Shown: positions 35,007-43,854, counted from the first letter of the stretch. The stretch: 58,033 nt of DNA from a bacterium (GCA_023249225.1 JAHFDA010000013.1:1-58033), one strand, 5' to 3'. Numbers and translations are program-made. Notes: generated by a model not told the origin, from the letters alone.

Positions 35007-36355
35007 TAGGCATCCACCTCCACACCCATCCAGCTATCTAGCAACTTGGCAAAAGACTCAAGGTCTTCTTGCGCCATCTGTAAAATGGCTTCCCGCTTGG
35101 CGCGTAGTTTTTCTTGTTCTTCAATACGCACGGCTTCTTTTTCTTCTTTTTCTTGCTTGGTTGCTTCCAGTTCGGCTTGTTTGGCCGCTGCCGTCGATTC
35201 CGCCACGCGCAGACGTTTCTTTTCACTGAAATTGGCATAGGCACGGGTGCCAAATATCCCCAGGATAATCATGATAAAGATGCCGCAACCGGTCAGAATG
35301 GCAAAACGATAAAGGCGCCAAAAAACACTAAAGCGTTCGGCAAAGGTGGTTTGGCTGTATGGAATCAGGACAAATTCGTCCTGACGGGCGGGATCAAAAC
35401 CAACCATGCTTTTGACGTAACGTTCCAGGTCAAAACGGCGGTCACCCAGCCGCTCAAGCACGGCATCTTTAATTGCTAGATTGACGCTTAAACGCAAAAT
35501 TTCACCGGGTGGGATTACCTTTTTATACTTTTTGGTATTAAAAACATACTGATCCTGACCGCCTTCTTGAACTGTGCGTTCTGTAAATTGCTTATTGCTG
35601 CGGCTGTCAGTTTTTTCTTTTGAAGTCTTTTCTAGCGAAGATGGAATTTCAAGCGTTTCCTTGGTACTGGCACCCTCGACCCCTTTTTCTACCTTGCCTT
35701 CAACCGATTCAAAGGCGTTGTCACCGTGCGCACTCTGCTCGTCATAGGAAAAAACTTTTGGAAAACCCGGCAGATCCTGGTCAAGGTAACTTTGTTCCGG
35801 AGCATAAAGCAAGCCCGGTAATGCGCCTTGATTTTCGTCGGACCCGCCGCCACGGGAAACCCCTTGGCTACCCCCTTCTTCGGACTGATTTTCTTTTTGT
35901 TTAGAAGATTCCAACAGAGATTCTTTAAGCTGTTTTTCAAGCTTTTTTTGATGTTCTTCAAAGGCCACCACATTGCCCTGATCCGCAAAATCCTCCTGGG
36001 TTTTGTCGGTTTTAATGGTTTGTTCGGATTTCAGTTTTTGAGGCTCATAATTGACGTCTTCGAATTGTTCTTCCTGCATGCGCAAAAGTACGTTGACCCG
36101 TACCACAGCCTTACGGCTTCCAAGAATCTTGTCGAGCGCTTCTTGAACCTGGTCTTCGAGATAAGTCTCGAGTGACTTTTTCTTTTCAATGGTTTGGCGC
36201 CAGTATTGATCTTGCGAATCGGTGGGCACACTTTCAAACAGTTTGAATTTTTTTGCAAGCCACAGGTCGGCTGCAAGCACCAGCAATAGACCCACCAGCG
36301 CCAACGGCACCCATTTGCCTCTCCCTACAGGCCGTTTTGCTTGTGGCAATCGCAT
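35006..36355 (-). CDS. Minimal FliF-like ring protein (RBM3 only)
   Basis: A 449-residue membrane-ring protein. Membrane helix 1 is at about 15-34. Residues 60-112 (EDQVQEALDKILGSRKAVVR, NYEPQKLKSEQT) and 277-336 (IPPGEILRLSVNLAIKDAVL, YVKSMVGFDPARQDEFVLIP) are the two halves of the FliF C-terminal RBM3 domain. They are split by a long charged insert like the beta-collar region. Helix 2 is at 349-373, then a charged tail ends in DLESFAKLLDSWM, which fits the FliG-binding helix. The RBM1 and RBM2 domains that should follow helix 1 are missing, so ordinary FliF (about 550 residues) is shortened at exactly that place. It heads the motor operon. Confidence 0.82.
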   Translation of the reverse strand: MRLPQAKRPVGRGKWVPLALVGLLLVLAADLWLAKKFKLFESVPTDSQDQYWRQTIEKKKSLETYLEDQVQEALDKILGSRKAVVRVNVLLRMQEEQFEDVNYEPQKLKSEQTIKTDKTQEDFADQGNVVAFEEHQKKLEKQLKESLLESSKQKENQSEEGGSQGVSRGGGSDENQGALPGLLYAPEQSYLDQDLPGFPKVFSYDEQSAHGDNAFESVEGKVEKGVEGASTKETLEIPSSLEKTSKEKTDSRSNKQFTERTVQEGGQDQYVFNTKKYKKVIPPGEILRLSVNLAIKDAVLERLGDRRFDLERYVKSMVGFDPARQDEFVLIPYSQTTFAERFSVFWRLYRFAILTGCGIFIMIILGIFGTRAYANFSEKKRLRVAESTAAAKQAELEATKQEKEEKEAVRIEEQEKLRAKREAILQMAQEDLESFAKLLDSWMGVEVDA

Positions 36356-36370
36356 ACGGATTCACATGCA

Positions 36371-36390
36371 TCACGCGTTCACACGCGTGA
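36371..36390. promoter_or_regulatory. Inverted repeat upstream of the motor operon
   Basis: TCACGCG-TTCACA-CGCGTGA is a perfect 7-bp inverted repeat whose near edge lies 15 bases before the FliF-like start at 36355. It is the only symmetrical site in the 154-base gap and may be an operator controlling the motor train. No clear -10/-35 pair could be picked. Confidence 0.4.
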
Positions 36391-36509
36391 CACATTTACT
36401 ACCGTTCATTATAAAGTAGCCGTCTTAAACCGGATAGCACATTTTTCTTTTGCTGACCGACAAAATGACTTTTTGCTGTCAAGGGTAAGAAAACGTTTTA
36501 TTCCTGCCG

Positions 36510-37457
36510 TCAGGAAACACTCACCATCCGCCGATCCCAAACGGGCACCGGCATATCCACGCGTGCAAAACTGATGAATTCCTGAAAACGATCTTCAATT
36601 TCGTCGATGGTAAGCCCTTGTAAGCGTTCGCAGCCAAAAGCTTCAACAATAAAAGACGCCATGCACGAACCCACCACGGTGGCGCGACGCAAGTTAATTT
36701 CGCTAAACTCCTGCGTGTTTGCAAGATAGCCAATGAATCCCCCCGCCAAAGCGTCACCGGCGCCGGTGGGATCAAAAACTTCTTCCAGTGGATAGGCCGG
36801 CACCGAAAAAAACGACTGCTTGGAATACAGGGTGGCCCCATGCTCACCGCGCTTGATCAAAACCCAGGTTGGCCCGAGATCATGCACCCGCCGGGCAGCC
36901 TTAAGCAGGTTAGTCTCCTGCGTGAGCTGCCTGATTTCAGCTTCGTTAAGCACCAGCAGGTTGGCTTTGGCAATGACTTTGAGCAAAACTTCTTTTTTAG
37001 ACTGGATCCATAGATTCATGGAATCGAGGGCCACAAAGCGGGGGACTTTGATCTGCGCCAAGGCTTTAAGCTGCAACTCCGGGTCCAGATTGGCTAAAAA
37101 CACAAAGTCTTGATCAGACTGATCAACCGGGATCTGGGGTTCAAACACATTCAGAATATCGAGCTCGGTCTTAATCGTGCGAGCTTGGCTCATGTCGTAT
37201 TCATACGCACCCGTCCAGCTAAAGGTCTTGAACCCTTTTTTGACCTGAACACCCGCGGTACGAATACCCGCATTCTGAATATCCTGCATGATTTCAGGCG
37301 AAAAATCGTCGCCCACCACGCTCACCAGCGATACTGGACAAAAAAACCGTGCTGCCATCGCTGCATGGGTGGCCGATCCCCCCAAAATACCCATTTTTGA
37401 TCCAAAAGGCGTCGTGAGGTTGTCAAAAGCCACCGTGCCTACAATCGTCAACCCCAT
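36510..37457 (-). CDS. PfkB-family carbohydrate/nucleoside kinase
   Basis: A 315-residue sugar kinase of the ribokinase/PfkB type. The N-terminal GGSATHAAMAARFFCPV is the glycine-rich substrate motif, and DPTGAGDALAGGFIGYLA is the C-terminal signature with the catalytic aspartate. The ATG at 37457 is chosen because AGGAGG sits seven bases upstream and family similarity begins there. Substrate cannot be read from sequence. It is separated from rnpB by about 50 bases. Confidence 0.9.
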   Translation of the reverse strand: MGLTIVGTVAFDNLTTPFGSKMGILGGSATHAAMAARFFCPVSLVSVVGDDFSPEIMQDIQNAGIRTAGVQVKKGFKTFSWTGAYEYDMSQARTIKTELDILNVFEPQIPVDQSDQDFVFLANLDPELQLKALAQIKVPRFVALDSMNLWIQSKKEVLLKVIAKANLLVLNEAEIRQLTQETNLLKAARRVHDLGPTWVLIKRGEHGATLYSKQSFFSVPAYPLEEVFDPTGAGDALAGGFIGYLANTQEFSEINLRRATVVGSCMASFIVEAFGCERLQGLTIDEIEDRFQEFISFARVDMPVPVWDRRMVSVS

Positions 37458-37510
37458 ACTATTCCTCCTGTAATTCATGCCTACACTCCGCATTCCACGT
37501 TCCGCATTTA

Positions 37511-37853
37511 AAAGATTAGGCTCATAAGCCGGATTCTGTTTTTACGCCATCATTCCTCTAGTCCCGCCATTGCTGACGGGATCAAGCTGCCTACCCAAGG
37601 TTCTTTCGGATCGGGCCGATCCTCGCCTTCTATTTGGCATTGCTCCCCGTAGAGTTTACCTGATTTCACTACAGCCCCTGACTTTCGCCAGGGCGTACAT
37701 ACTTTCTGTTGCACTGGTCCTTTCGACAGGGCTTGCCGCGCCGAAGCGAAGCAAGCGACGCGAAGGCGGGCGTTACCCGCTACGGTGCCCTATGGAGTCC
37801 GGACTTTCCTCCCTGTACCGGATGGTACACGGCGATAGCGCGGCCTAATCTGC
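37511..37853 (-). ncRNA. rnpB: RNase P RNA, bacterial type A
   Basis: The catalytic RNA of tRNA 5'-end maturation. Conserved core blocks on the minus strand are GAGGAAAGTCCGGACTCCAT, GGTAAACTCTACGGGGAGCA and CAGAATCCGGCTTA. Helix P1 pairs AGATTAGGC at the 5' end with GCCTAATCT at the 3' end, which fixes both limits to within a few bases. A run of T follows the 3' end. The P12 arm (around 37735-37785) is long and very G+C-rich (GCGTCGCTTGCTTCGCTTC). Any ORF here is spurious. Confidence 0.95.
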
Positions 37854-37898
37854 AAGCCATTATATGCCCCCCTTAAAATAACCAAAACAAAAACACAT

Positions 37899-37918
37899 GG
37901 GAGCGCCGAAAAAGTCCC
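37899..37918. repeat. End of a MITE-like element
   Basis: GGGAGCGCCGAAAAAGTCCC matches the end sequences at 6175 and 8077. Only this terminus is present, wedged between rnpB and the first serine hydrolase stop. Confidence 0.55.
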
Positions 37919-37923
37919 ACACA

Positions 37924-38769
37924 TCAGTGTCGTTTGACCCAGTCGACAATTTTTTTAACCACCAGCACCGCCTTGGGGTCAAAAAGCATGGAGTGGTATA
38001 CGCGTGAGATCACGTCGATGCTTTTATCCTGGCTCGAAAGCCGGTAGAAAAAATCGTAACTGGCGCGGTGGTCGGTAATGAGATCACGGGTGCCATGCAT
38101 GATATAGGTTGGGATGCGTATCTTTTGTGCGTGGCGAAAGGCCTTCCACATGCTGTAGCGCAAAGCAATCATGTAGCGTACAGACGCGTGCGTAATGTAC
38201 AAGGGATCTTCACGCAAAATGCGGAAAAATTCTGGATCGCGGGTAGCCAGATGTTCCCGTCCGATCAGCGGCACCACGCGCGCAAACGGCATCGTCAGCA
38301 AGGCCACCACAAAACGCGCAACTTCTAGCAGCGCTATGCGTAAATACGGACGCATCACCGGCGATACCAGGATCAGGCTGCGCACTTTTTCTTTGTTGAC
38401 CTGGGCGTAGAGTACAGCCACCACCGACCCCATGGATTCTCCGAGGATATGGACATTTTTTCCGGGAAAGCGCTTGGTCACTTCGCTAATGGCACGGTGG
38501 ATGTCTTTAACGTGGTAGCCAAAATGCGGGATGTCGCCGCGTTTTCCGTCAGATTGCCCGTGGCCCCTTAAATCGATGGCAAATACAGACACATTGAGTC
38601 GGTTGAATTCCAGGGCAATGCGGTCGTAGTAACGGCCATGGCCTGCCAAGCCATGAATACAAAAAACAATGTCACTGCTGCCACAGTCCCAGGTGTGAAT
38701 AAAAATCTTTATCTTGTCGAAAGACGTGATATAAATACCCTTCACTGCCGGGGAACTAAGATCTTCCAA
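37924..38769 (-). CDS. Alpha/beta hydrolase, monoacylglycerol-lipase-like (copy 2)
   Basis: A 281-residue serine hydrolase. The oxyanion region FCIHGLAGHGRYY, the strand FAIDLRGHGQSDG and the nucleophile elbow GESMG (Ser112) are typical of the monoglyceride lipase/lysophospholipase group; the acid and histidine fit IMHGTRDLITDH and VYHSMLFD. No signal peptide, so cytoplasmic or peripheral. It overlaps the paralogue upstream by 14 bases and forms an operon with an MFS transporter. Substrate is probably a lipid ester. Confidence 0.88.
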   Translation of the reverse strand: MEDLSSPAVKGIYITSFDKIKIFIHTWDCGSSDIVFCIHGLAGHGRYYDRIALEFNRLNVSVFAIDLRGHGQSDGKRGDIPHFGYHVKDIHRAISEVTKRFPGKNVHILGESMGSVVAVLYAQVNKEKVRSLILVSPVMRPYLRIALLEVARFVVALLTMPFARVVPLIGREHLATRDPEFFRILREDPLYITHASVRYMIALRYSMWKAFRHAQKIRIPTYIMHGTRDLITDHRASYDFFYRLSSQDKSIDVISRVYHSMLFDPKAVLVVKKIVDWVKRH

Positions 38770-39604
38770 GCGAGTACTCCTTTAACCAGTCTGTCAGGGT
38801 ATCGGCCACCTGCGTCTTGACTGGATCATTAAGCAGGGCATGAAATCCGGTGGGAAATTCTACGAGTAACTTGTGCTGGGCCGGTATCCGTTCGTAAAAT
38901 CGCATCGTCTTGCGATGGTCGGTCACACGATCATCTTCGCCGATCAAGACGAGGAAAGGCATCGTCAATGCTTCTGCAGAGCGCCTGGCGCGCCAGATGG
39001 AAAGATTAAGCTGAAACAAAAAGCGCACGCTGGCTTTTTCGACAAATAATTGATCTTGTTTAAGTTGCTGGTTGAAAAGCTCGTCACGCGAACCCAGATC
39101 CTCACGCCCACGCAAACGCATAGCCGGTTTGATCGGGTTATAAAGGGCATAGCTTAAGAATCGCCCAACTTCGCCAAGGGTGGGCCTGACCGTTGGCCGA
39201 AGCACCGGCGATAACAACACCACACCTTGTACGTCTGGCCGGTATTTCATGAGGTAATTAAGCAGAATGACCGCTCCCATGCTTTCGCCAAAAAAGATAA
39301 TGGGCTTGGCACCATGCCGTTTGCGCACATCAGAAAACAATTCTGCCAGGTCACTTAGGTAGGTTTCAAAGCTGGCAATGTCACCTCTTGTGCCTTCCGA
39401 AAGGCCATGGCCACGTAAATCGGGTGCCACGATTGAAACCGGCATAAGATCCAGTACTTCGGCCAAAGTACTATAGTAAGCACCGTGCCCCCCCAGGCCT
39501 TGAACACAAACCAGCACAGCTTGGCTAGATTCAGCCTCCCAAGAGTGGACATTGAGCCGGACCCCATCTGAAAGGTGAAAATCGTAAGTGCTAGGCCGCA
39601 GCAT
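38756..39604 (-). CDS. Alpha/beta hydrolase, monoacylglycerol-lipase-like (copy 1)
   Basis: A 282-residue paralogue of the next gene. CVQGLGGHGAYYSTLA, APDLRGHGLSEG and the elbow GESMG (Ser108) line up with it along the whole length, as do LIGEDDRVTDH (acid) and TGFHALLND (histidine). The tandem pair suggests an old duplication with divergence in substrate choice. It overlaps the MFS stop by 14 bases, showing translational coupling. Confidence 0.88.
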   Translation of the reverse strand: MLRPSTYDFHLSDGVRLNVHSWEAESSQAVLVCVQGLGGHGAYYSTLAEVLDLMPVSIVAPDLRGHGLSEGTRGDIASFETYLSDLAELFSDVRKRHGAKPIIFFGESMGAVILLNYLMKYRPDVQGVVLLSPVLRPTVRPTLGEVGRFLSYALYNPIKPAMRLRGREDLGSRDELFNQQLKQDQLFVEKASVRFLFQLNLSIWRARRSAEALTMPFLVLIGEDDRVTDHRKTMRFYERIPAQHKLLVEFPTGFHALLNDPVKTQVADTLTDWLKEYSLGRS

Positions 39605-40802
39605 GTCTCTCGCGTGGCAAAGTACTTATGCGATAAGCAATATATATAAAAATAGACATGATCCCCAGACCTAAAAATACCCGAAATATGCCATATTGAT
39701 CGGCCAATTTACCCAGGACAAGTATCGGCAGGGTAAGCGAGAAATTCAGAATCATGTTTTGGATGGCCAGCACGCGTGCCTGCATCGCCTGGGGCGTGCG
39801 GGTCTGCAAGATCGTCTGGATGGGCACAAAAACAAAGGCGCTGCCAAATCCGGAAAAAAGCAAGCCAAAAAAATGGACAATGGTAAAGGGACCAATGGCA
39901 AAAAATACCAAACCGGCCCCCGCCACCGCAAAACCCCATGAAACAATTTTAGCCAGGCGGTACTCAAGATACAGATGGTTTACAAAGATCATTCCAAATC
40001 CCATGCCAACACCCCCGACCATGGCCAGATAACCAAATTTTTCGGGCGCCCAGCCCAGCACCTTGTCGACAAAAGAAACCCCCATAACCGTCACGGCGCT
40101 AAAGATCGTGGTCACAAAAAGATGCCCAAGCAGCGCCAGGCGCACCTGCCGTTCTTGCCAGGCAAACTTAATACCCTGCAAATACTGCTCCCACCACTCA
40201 TCCCAATCAAACTGCGGCAAGTACGGTGCTTCCTGATACCGTATCAGACTGACCACCCAGGCCGAGAGCATAAAAAATACAGTCGCCATCAGTAAAAAAC
40301 CTTGCTGCCCCATCCACTCGGCCGTATAGCTGGCCATGGTAAATACCAGGACACCGACTGCAAAAAAAGTGCTGATAAACAAGGTGTTTGCTTTGAGTAA
40401 ATCTGTTTTATCAGTGACCACCCGTGCAATGAGGGTGGTCTCGGAGGGCATGAAAAACTGGGACAACACCGAAACAAGACAGGCACTGGTAAAAATAGCC
40501 CATAAACTGCGTGAAAACATAGGCAATACATAGAGAATGGCCAAAATCAGCAGCGCGCGCATGATATTGACGCGAATGAGAATGGTCTTTTTAGGATGCC
40601 GGTCTACATAAACGCCCACTTTGGAACCAAACAAGATTGCTGGAAGTCCAAACCCCAATGCCGGGATCACAGTAGAAAAACTAGAATGGGTCTGCACATA
40701 GGTTAATAGGATCAGGACATACAAAAACAGCCGTTCAGCCGCTTGGCTAAACCACTGCGAAACCCAAAGACACATGAAATCCCTGTTTTTTAATATAGAC
40801 AT
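39591..40802 (-). CDS. MFS transporter
   Basis: A 403-residue major facilitator with about 12 membrane helices. The motif after helix 2, GSKVGVYVDRHPKKTIL, is the family A-type loop (G-x3-D-R-x-K/R). The opening MSILKNRDFMCLWVSQWFSQ resembles DHA3/enterobactin-exporter-like MFS proteins. In other bacteria a similar transporter is fused to or next to lysophospholipid enzymes (LplT type). With two lipase-like hydrolases in the same operon, lipid or lysolipid handling is a reasonable guess, not proven. Divergent from ino1 across 169 bases. Confidence 0.88.
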   Translation of the reverse strand: MSILKNRDFMCLWVSQWFSQAAERLFLYVLILLTYVQTHSSFSTVIPALGFGLPAILFGSKVGVYVDRHPKKTILIRVNIMRALLILAILYVLPMFSRSLWAIFTSACLVSVLSQFFMPSETTLIARVVTDKTDLLKANTLFISTFFAVGVLVFTMASYTAEWMGQQGFLLMATVFFMLSAWVVSLIRYQEAPYLPQFDWDEWWEQYLQGIKFAWQERQVRLALLGHLFVTTIFSAVTVMGVSFVDKVLGWAPEKFGYLAMVGGVGMGFGMIFVNHLYLEYRLAKIVSWGFAVAGAGLVFFAIGPFTIVHFFGLLFSGFGSAFVFVPIQTILQTRTPQAMQARVLAIQNMILNFSLTLPILVLGKLADQYGIFRVFLGLGIMSIFIYIAYRISTLPRERHAAA

Positions 40803-40971
40803 TGTTGATCCGTCTACTTGTTATAATATGCCAGCCTGTGTGATTCATCCATTCAAAACGGGTTATCGTGTGATGGCTTGTTGCGATGAAACCTTGAATG
40901 ACGTGGGCTGACTTAACCTAGGTGACGAAGGATTAAATTTTCTTTGAACACCCAAAAGCAGGAGGATCCGC

Positions 40972-42054
40972 GTGGGTAAGATTAATGTGGCCATCATTGG
41001 GGTGGGCAACTGCGCCAGCAGCCTGGTGCAGGGCATTGAATACTATAAAAACGCAAAGGAAAACGAGGCTATTCCCGGCATCATGCACGTGGATCTGGGC
41101 GGTTACCATATCCGTGATATCAACTTTGTGGCTGCCTTTGATATCGACAAAAACAAAGTCGGTAAGGATTTAAGTAAAGCCATCTATACCAAGCCCAACA
41201 ACACCTATACATTTTGTGAAGTGCCCCATTGGGGTCTTAAAGTCGAACGGGGCATGACCCATGACGGACTTGGAAAGTACCTCTCCAAGATCATCGAAAA
41301 GGCCCCCGGCGAAACCGCTGACATTGTTGGCATTTTAAAATCCCGCAAAGTAGATGTGGTCATAAACTACCTGCCGGTGGGTTCCGAAGAAGCCACCAAA
41401 TGGTACGTAGAGCAGGTGCTCGAAGCCGGTTGCGGATTTATTAACTGCATCCCCGTCTTTATTGCTAAAGAAGCCTACTGGCAAAAAAGATTTAAAGAAA
41501 AAGGTCTTCCTATTATCGGTGACGATATTAAATCACAGGTCGGTGCCACCATTACGCATCGCGTACTGACGCGCTTGTTTGAAGACCGTGGCGTGCGCCT
41601 TGACCGCACCTACCAAATTAATTTCGGCGGCAATACCGATTTCTTAAACATGCTCGAGCGCGAACGCCTGGAATCCAAAAAAATTTCCAAGACCTCGGCC
41701 GTCACTTCAATGTTGACTCACCCGCTCGACCCCAGCAACGTGCATGTGGGACCCTCGGACTACATCCCCTGGCTGCTTGACCGCAAGTGGTGCCATATCC
41801 GCATGGAAGGCACCACTTTTGGCGATGTTCCGCTTAACATGGAGCTTAAACTAGAGGTGTGGGACAGCCCCAACAGTGCAGGCGTGGTCATCGATGCTAT
41901 CCGGTGTTGCAAACTGGCTCTCGATAAAAAGATCAGTGGGTCATTAATTGAGCCTTCAAGTTATTTTATGAAGTCGCCCCCACAACAGTTCCCCGACGAT
42001 CAGTGCCGCAACAACACCGAAGCCTTTATCAAAAAGTACGGCAAAAAACGTTAA
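40972..42054 (+). CDS. ino1: Inositol-3-phosphate synthase
   Basis: A 360-residue NAD-dependent enzyme converting glucose-6-phosphate to myo-inositol-3-phosphate, of the short bacterial/archaeal type. Seen: the Rossmann opening [29 protein letters not shown], the catalytic-region [17 protein letters not shown] and [11 protein letters not shown]. The GTG start follows AGGAGG closely. It suggests inositol-containing lipids or solutes; lipid acyltransferases follow, but a terminator-like hairpin lies between. Confidence 0.95.
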   Translation: MGKINVAIIGVGNCASSLVQGIEYYKNAKENEAIPGIMHVDLGGYHIRDINFVAAFDIDKNKVGKDLSKAIYTKPNNTYTFCEVPHWGLKVERGMTHDGLGKYLSKIIEKAPGETADIVGILKSRKVDVVINYLPVGSEEATKWYVEQVLEAGCGFINCIPVFIAKEAYWQKRFKEKGLPIIGDDIKSQVGATITHRVLTRLFEDRGVRLDRTYQINFGGNTDFLNMLERERLESKKISKTSAVTSMLTHPLDPSNVHVGPSDYIPWLLDRKWCHIRMEGTTFGDVPLNMELKLEVWDSPNSAGVVIDAIRCCKLALDKKISGSLIEPSSYFMKSPPQQFPDDQCRNNTEAFIKKYGKKR

Positions 42055-42094
42055 AATTTATTTGTGACGGCCCTTGCCGGTTTAAAGTTGTCCT

Positions 42095-42130
42095 CCCCGC
42101 ATGGTTTTAGCGGGGATCCTTTATTTTTAT
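42095..42130 (+). terminator. Terminator-like hairpin after ino1 (REP-type)
   Basis: CCCCGC-ATGGTTTTA-GCGGGG followed by ATCCTTTATTTTT. It can act as an intrinsic terminator. The hairpin is nearly identical to that at 8106-8130 (ATGATTTTA loop), so it also belongs to a dispersed palindrome family. Confidence 0.6.
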
Positions 42131-42157
42131 GCCTCAGATAATTAGGTCTCTTTTCGC

Positions 42158-43003
42158 ATGTTAGCCTATCTTTTACTGCGCTTTGCCGCCTTTCTATGCG
42201 CCACCCTGCCCGTACCCTGGGTGTCGCACAGCGGTTTTTTCTTTGGCAGCCTGGGATATTTTTTGATGGGTGCTAAAAAAAAACATATCCAGGAAAACTA
42301 CCAAAAACTAGGTTTTTCTAAAGGTCAATCTTTGCGCCTGGCCGTCCTTTCGCTGGGCAACTATGGCCGCTTGATTACAGAGATCTTGCGTACGCAGGGA
42401 TTCACAGAACAAACCGTCCTGGGTTGGGATATTGAAAACGAGCCCCTGCTTAAGCAAGCCTATGCCTCGGGACGGGGTATTGCCATGGTCACCTTTCATT
42501 TTGGCAACTGGGATATTGCCGGTTTTTCGTTAAGCCTGCGCGGTTATCCGGTGTCGGCCATTGCCGACCACATCGGCAACCCGCGGATGAACCGTTTTTT
42601 CATTGAGACCCGCGAAAATAAAAAACTAAAAATCATCCCGTCCGGCAAGGCCACTCAAAGCATCGACGCCGCGCTGCAAAAGGGAGAAATCGTGGCGTTT
42701 TTATTTGACCGGCCGCTTTTGGCGGGTGGCCTTGAAGTCTTGTTTGGCTCCCACCGGGTACGGATTCCGAAGGGAGCCTTTTATTTTGCCCGTAAATGGG
42801 GCTGCCGCTTATTGGTGGGACATGCCCTGCGCCTGGGTCCAAACCGTTTTCGACCGACCGTGGTTTGTGAAATCCCTGTGGAAATGACCGATAATGAAGA
42901 AGCCGACATGCTAGCCGCTGCCCAAAAAACCATGGATACCTACCGGCAAGTCATTACCGCTTGTCCGGAGCAATGGCACATGTTTCGGCCTTTTGGCACA
43001 TGA
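42158..43003 (+). CDS. LpxL/HtrB-type lipid acyltransferase (copy 1)
   Basis: A 281-residue member of the lysophospholipid acyltransferase superfamily, LpxL branch, which adds secondary acyl chains to lipid A or related lipids at the inner membrane. An N-terminal hydrophobic segment (1-37) anchors it. The catalytic HFGNWD (HX4D) is at 114-119, and FLFDRPLLAGGLEVLFG and FARKWGCRLLVG are the expected later blocks. Its stop overlaps the next start (ATGA). It could also act on inositol lipids given the neighbouring ino1. Confidence 0.9.
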   Translation: MLAYLLLRFAAFLCATLPVPWVSHSGFFFGSLGYFLMGAKKKHIQENYQKLGFSKGQSLRLAVLSLGNYGRLITEILRTQGFTEQTVLGWDIENEPLLKQAYASGRGIAMVTFHFGNWDIAGFSLSLRGYPVSAIADHIGNPRMNRFFIETRENKKLKIIPSGKATQSIDAALQKGEIVAFLFDRPLLAGGLEVLFGSHRVRIPKGAFYFARKWGCRLLVGHALRLGPNRFRPTVVCEIPVEMTDNEEADMLAAAQKTMDTYRQVITACPEQWHMFRPFGT

Positions 43004-43854
43004 TTACCTGGCTTTTTAAAATTTGCGCGTGGTGTTTAAAACCCCTGCCCTGGGCGTGGATCTATCCCCTGGGTAAACGACTGGGTACGGTGGCCTTTGA
43101 GCATAGCCCGGTCAAACAGCAAGTGCTTTATCACAACTTGGCCACCCTGAAATCAGACGAAGAAAAAAAATCTGTTGCCCAAAAAATCTTCCAAAATTAT
43201 GCCACGTATTATTTGGAAATCCTTAAAATCGGTCCCCACAGCAAAAACTGGTTCAGTCAAAACCTTAAAGTCGAAGGCATACAACACCTGACCAAAGCGC
43301 TGAAACTCGGCCATGGCGCCATTGTGATTACGGCCCATTTTGGAAATTGGGATTTGGCGGGTTTTGCGCTTGTCTTGCAAGGATTTAAAGTGGCCGCCGT
43401 GGCCGAAAAATTGAATCCCCCCTCTTTATTCCGTTGGTTTTGCAAAATCCGCAAAGCCATGGGGATGCAGGTGATTGGCCTTGACTCACAGACCAATCGA
43501 CGCTGTTTTGCGCATCTCAAAGAAAACGGTGTCCTCGCACTGGTGGCTGACCGGGATCTGACAAAGAACGGTCTTCCGCTGCCGTTTATGGGGCAGGTGG
43601 TTTCGTTGCCCAAGGGGCCTGCACAACTTGCCTTGCGAAGCGGTGCGGCAGTTTTGCCGGGTTACTTAATTCGCCAAGCCGATGGAACTTATTTGGGACA
43701 CCTGAATGCGCCTCTTAAACTGACCCAAAGCAATGACTTTGAAAACGATGTCACTGCCAACACCCGGCTCATGAGCCAGGCGCTGGAGGAGATCATTCGG
43801 ACAGACCTTAGCCAGTGGTGTATGCTCCAACCGATTGCTTATGGGCAAGGCTGA
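43000..43854 (+). CDS. LpxL/HtrB-type lipid acyltransferase (copy 2)
   Basis: A 284-residue paralogue of the preceding gene with HFGNWD at 113-118 and the block LALVADRDLTKNGLPLPFMG. The ATG at 43000 is inside the previous stop (ATGA), so the longer frame from 42961 is unlikely. Tandem copies suggest the enzymes act in succession, as LpxL and LpxM do, or on different lipids. It overlaps the PHP gene by 14 bases. Confidence 0.9.
   Translation: MITWLFKICAWCLKPLPWAWIYPLGKRLGTVAFEHSPVKQQVLYHNLATLKSDEEKKSVAQKIFQNYATYYLEILKIGPHSKNWFSQNLKVEGIQHLTKALKLGHGAIVITAHFGNWDLAGFALVLQGFKVAAVAEKLNPPSLFRWFCKIRKAMGMQVIGLDSQTNRRCFAHLKENGVLALVADRDLTKNGLPLPFMGQVVSLPKGPAQLALRSGAAVLPGYLIRQADGTYLGHLNAPLKLTQSNDFENDVTANTRLMSQALEEIIRTDLSQWCMLQPIAYGQG

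Noticed and set aside
35114-36175. Plus-strand frames opposite the FliF-like gene, rich in Phe
   Set aside because: They are shadows of Lys/Glu-rich coding sequence on the minus strand.
37570-37848. 92-codon frame between the kinase and hydrolase genes
   Set aside because: It is inside RNase P RNA, which accounts for all conservation here.
40803-40971. TATAAT near 40822 as ino1 promoter
   Set aside because: No -35 box at a workable distance could be found, so I did not call it.
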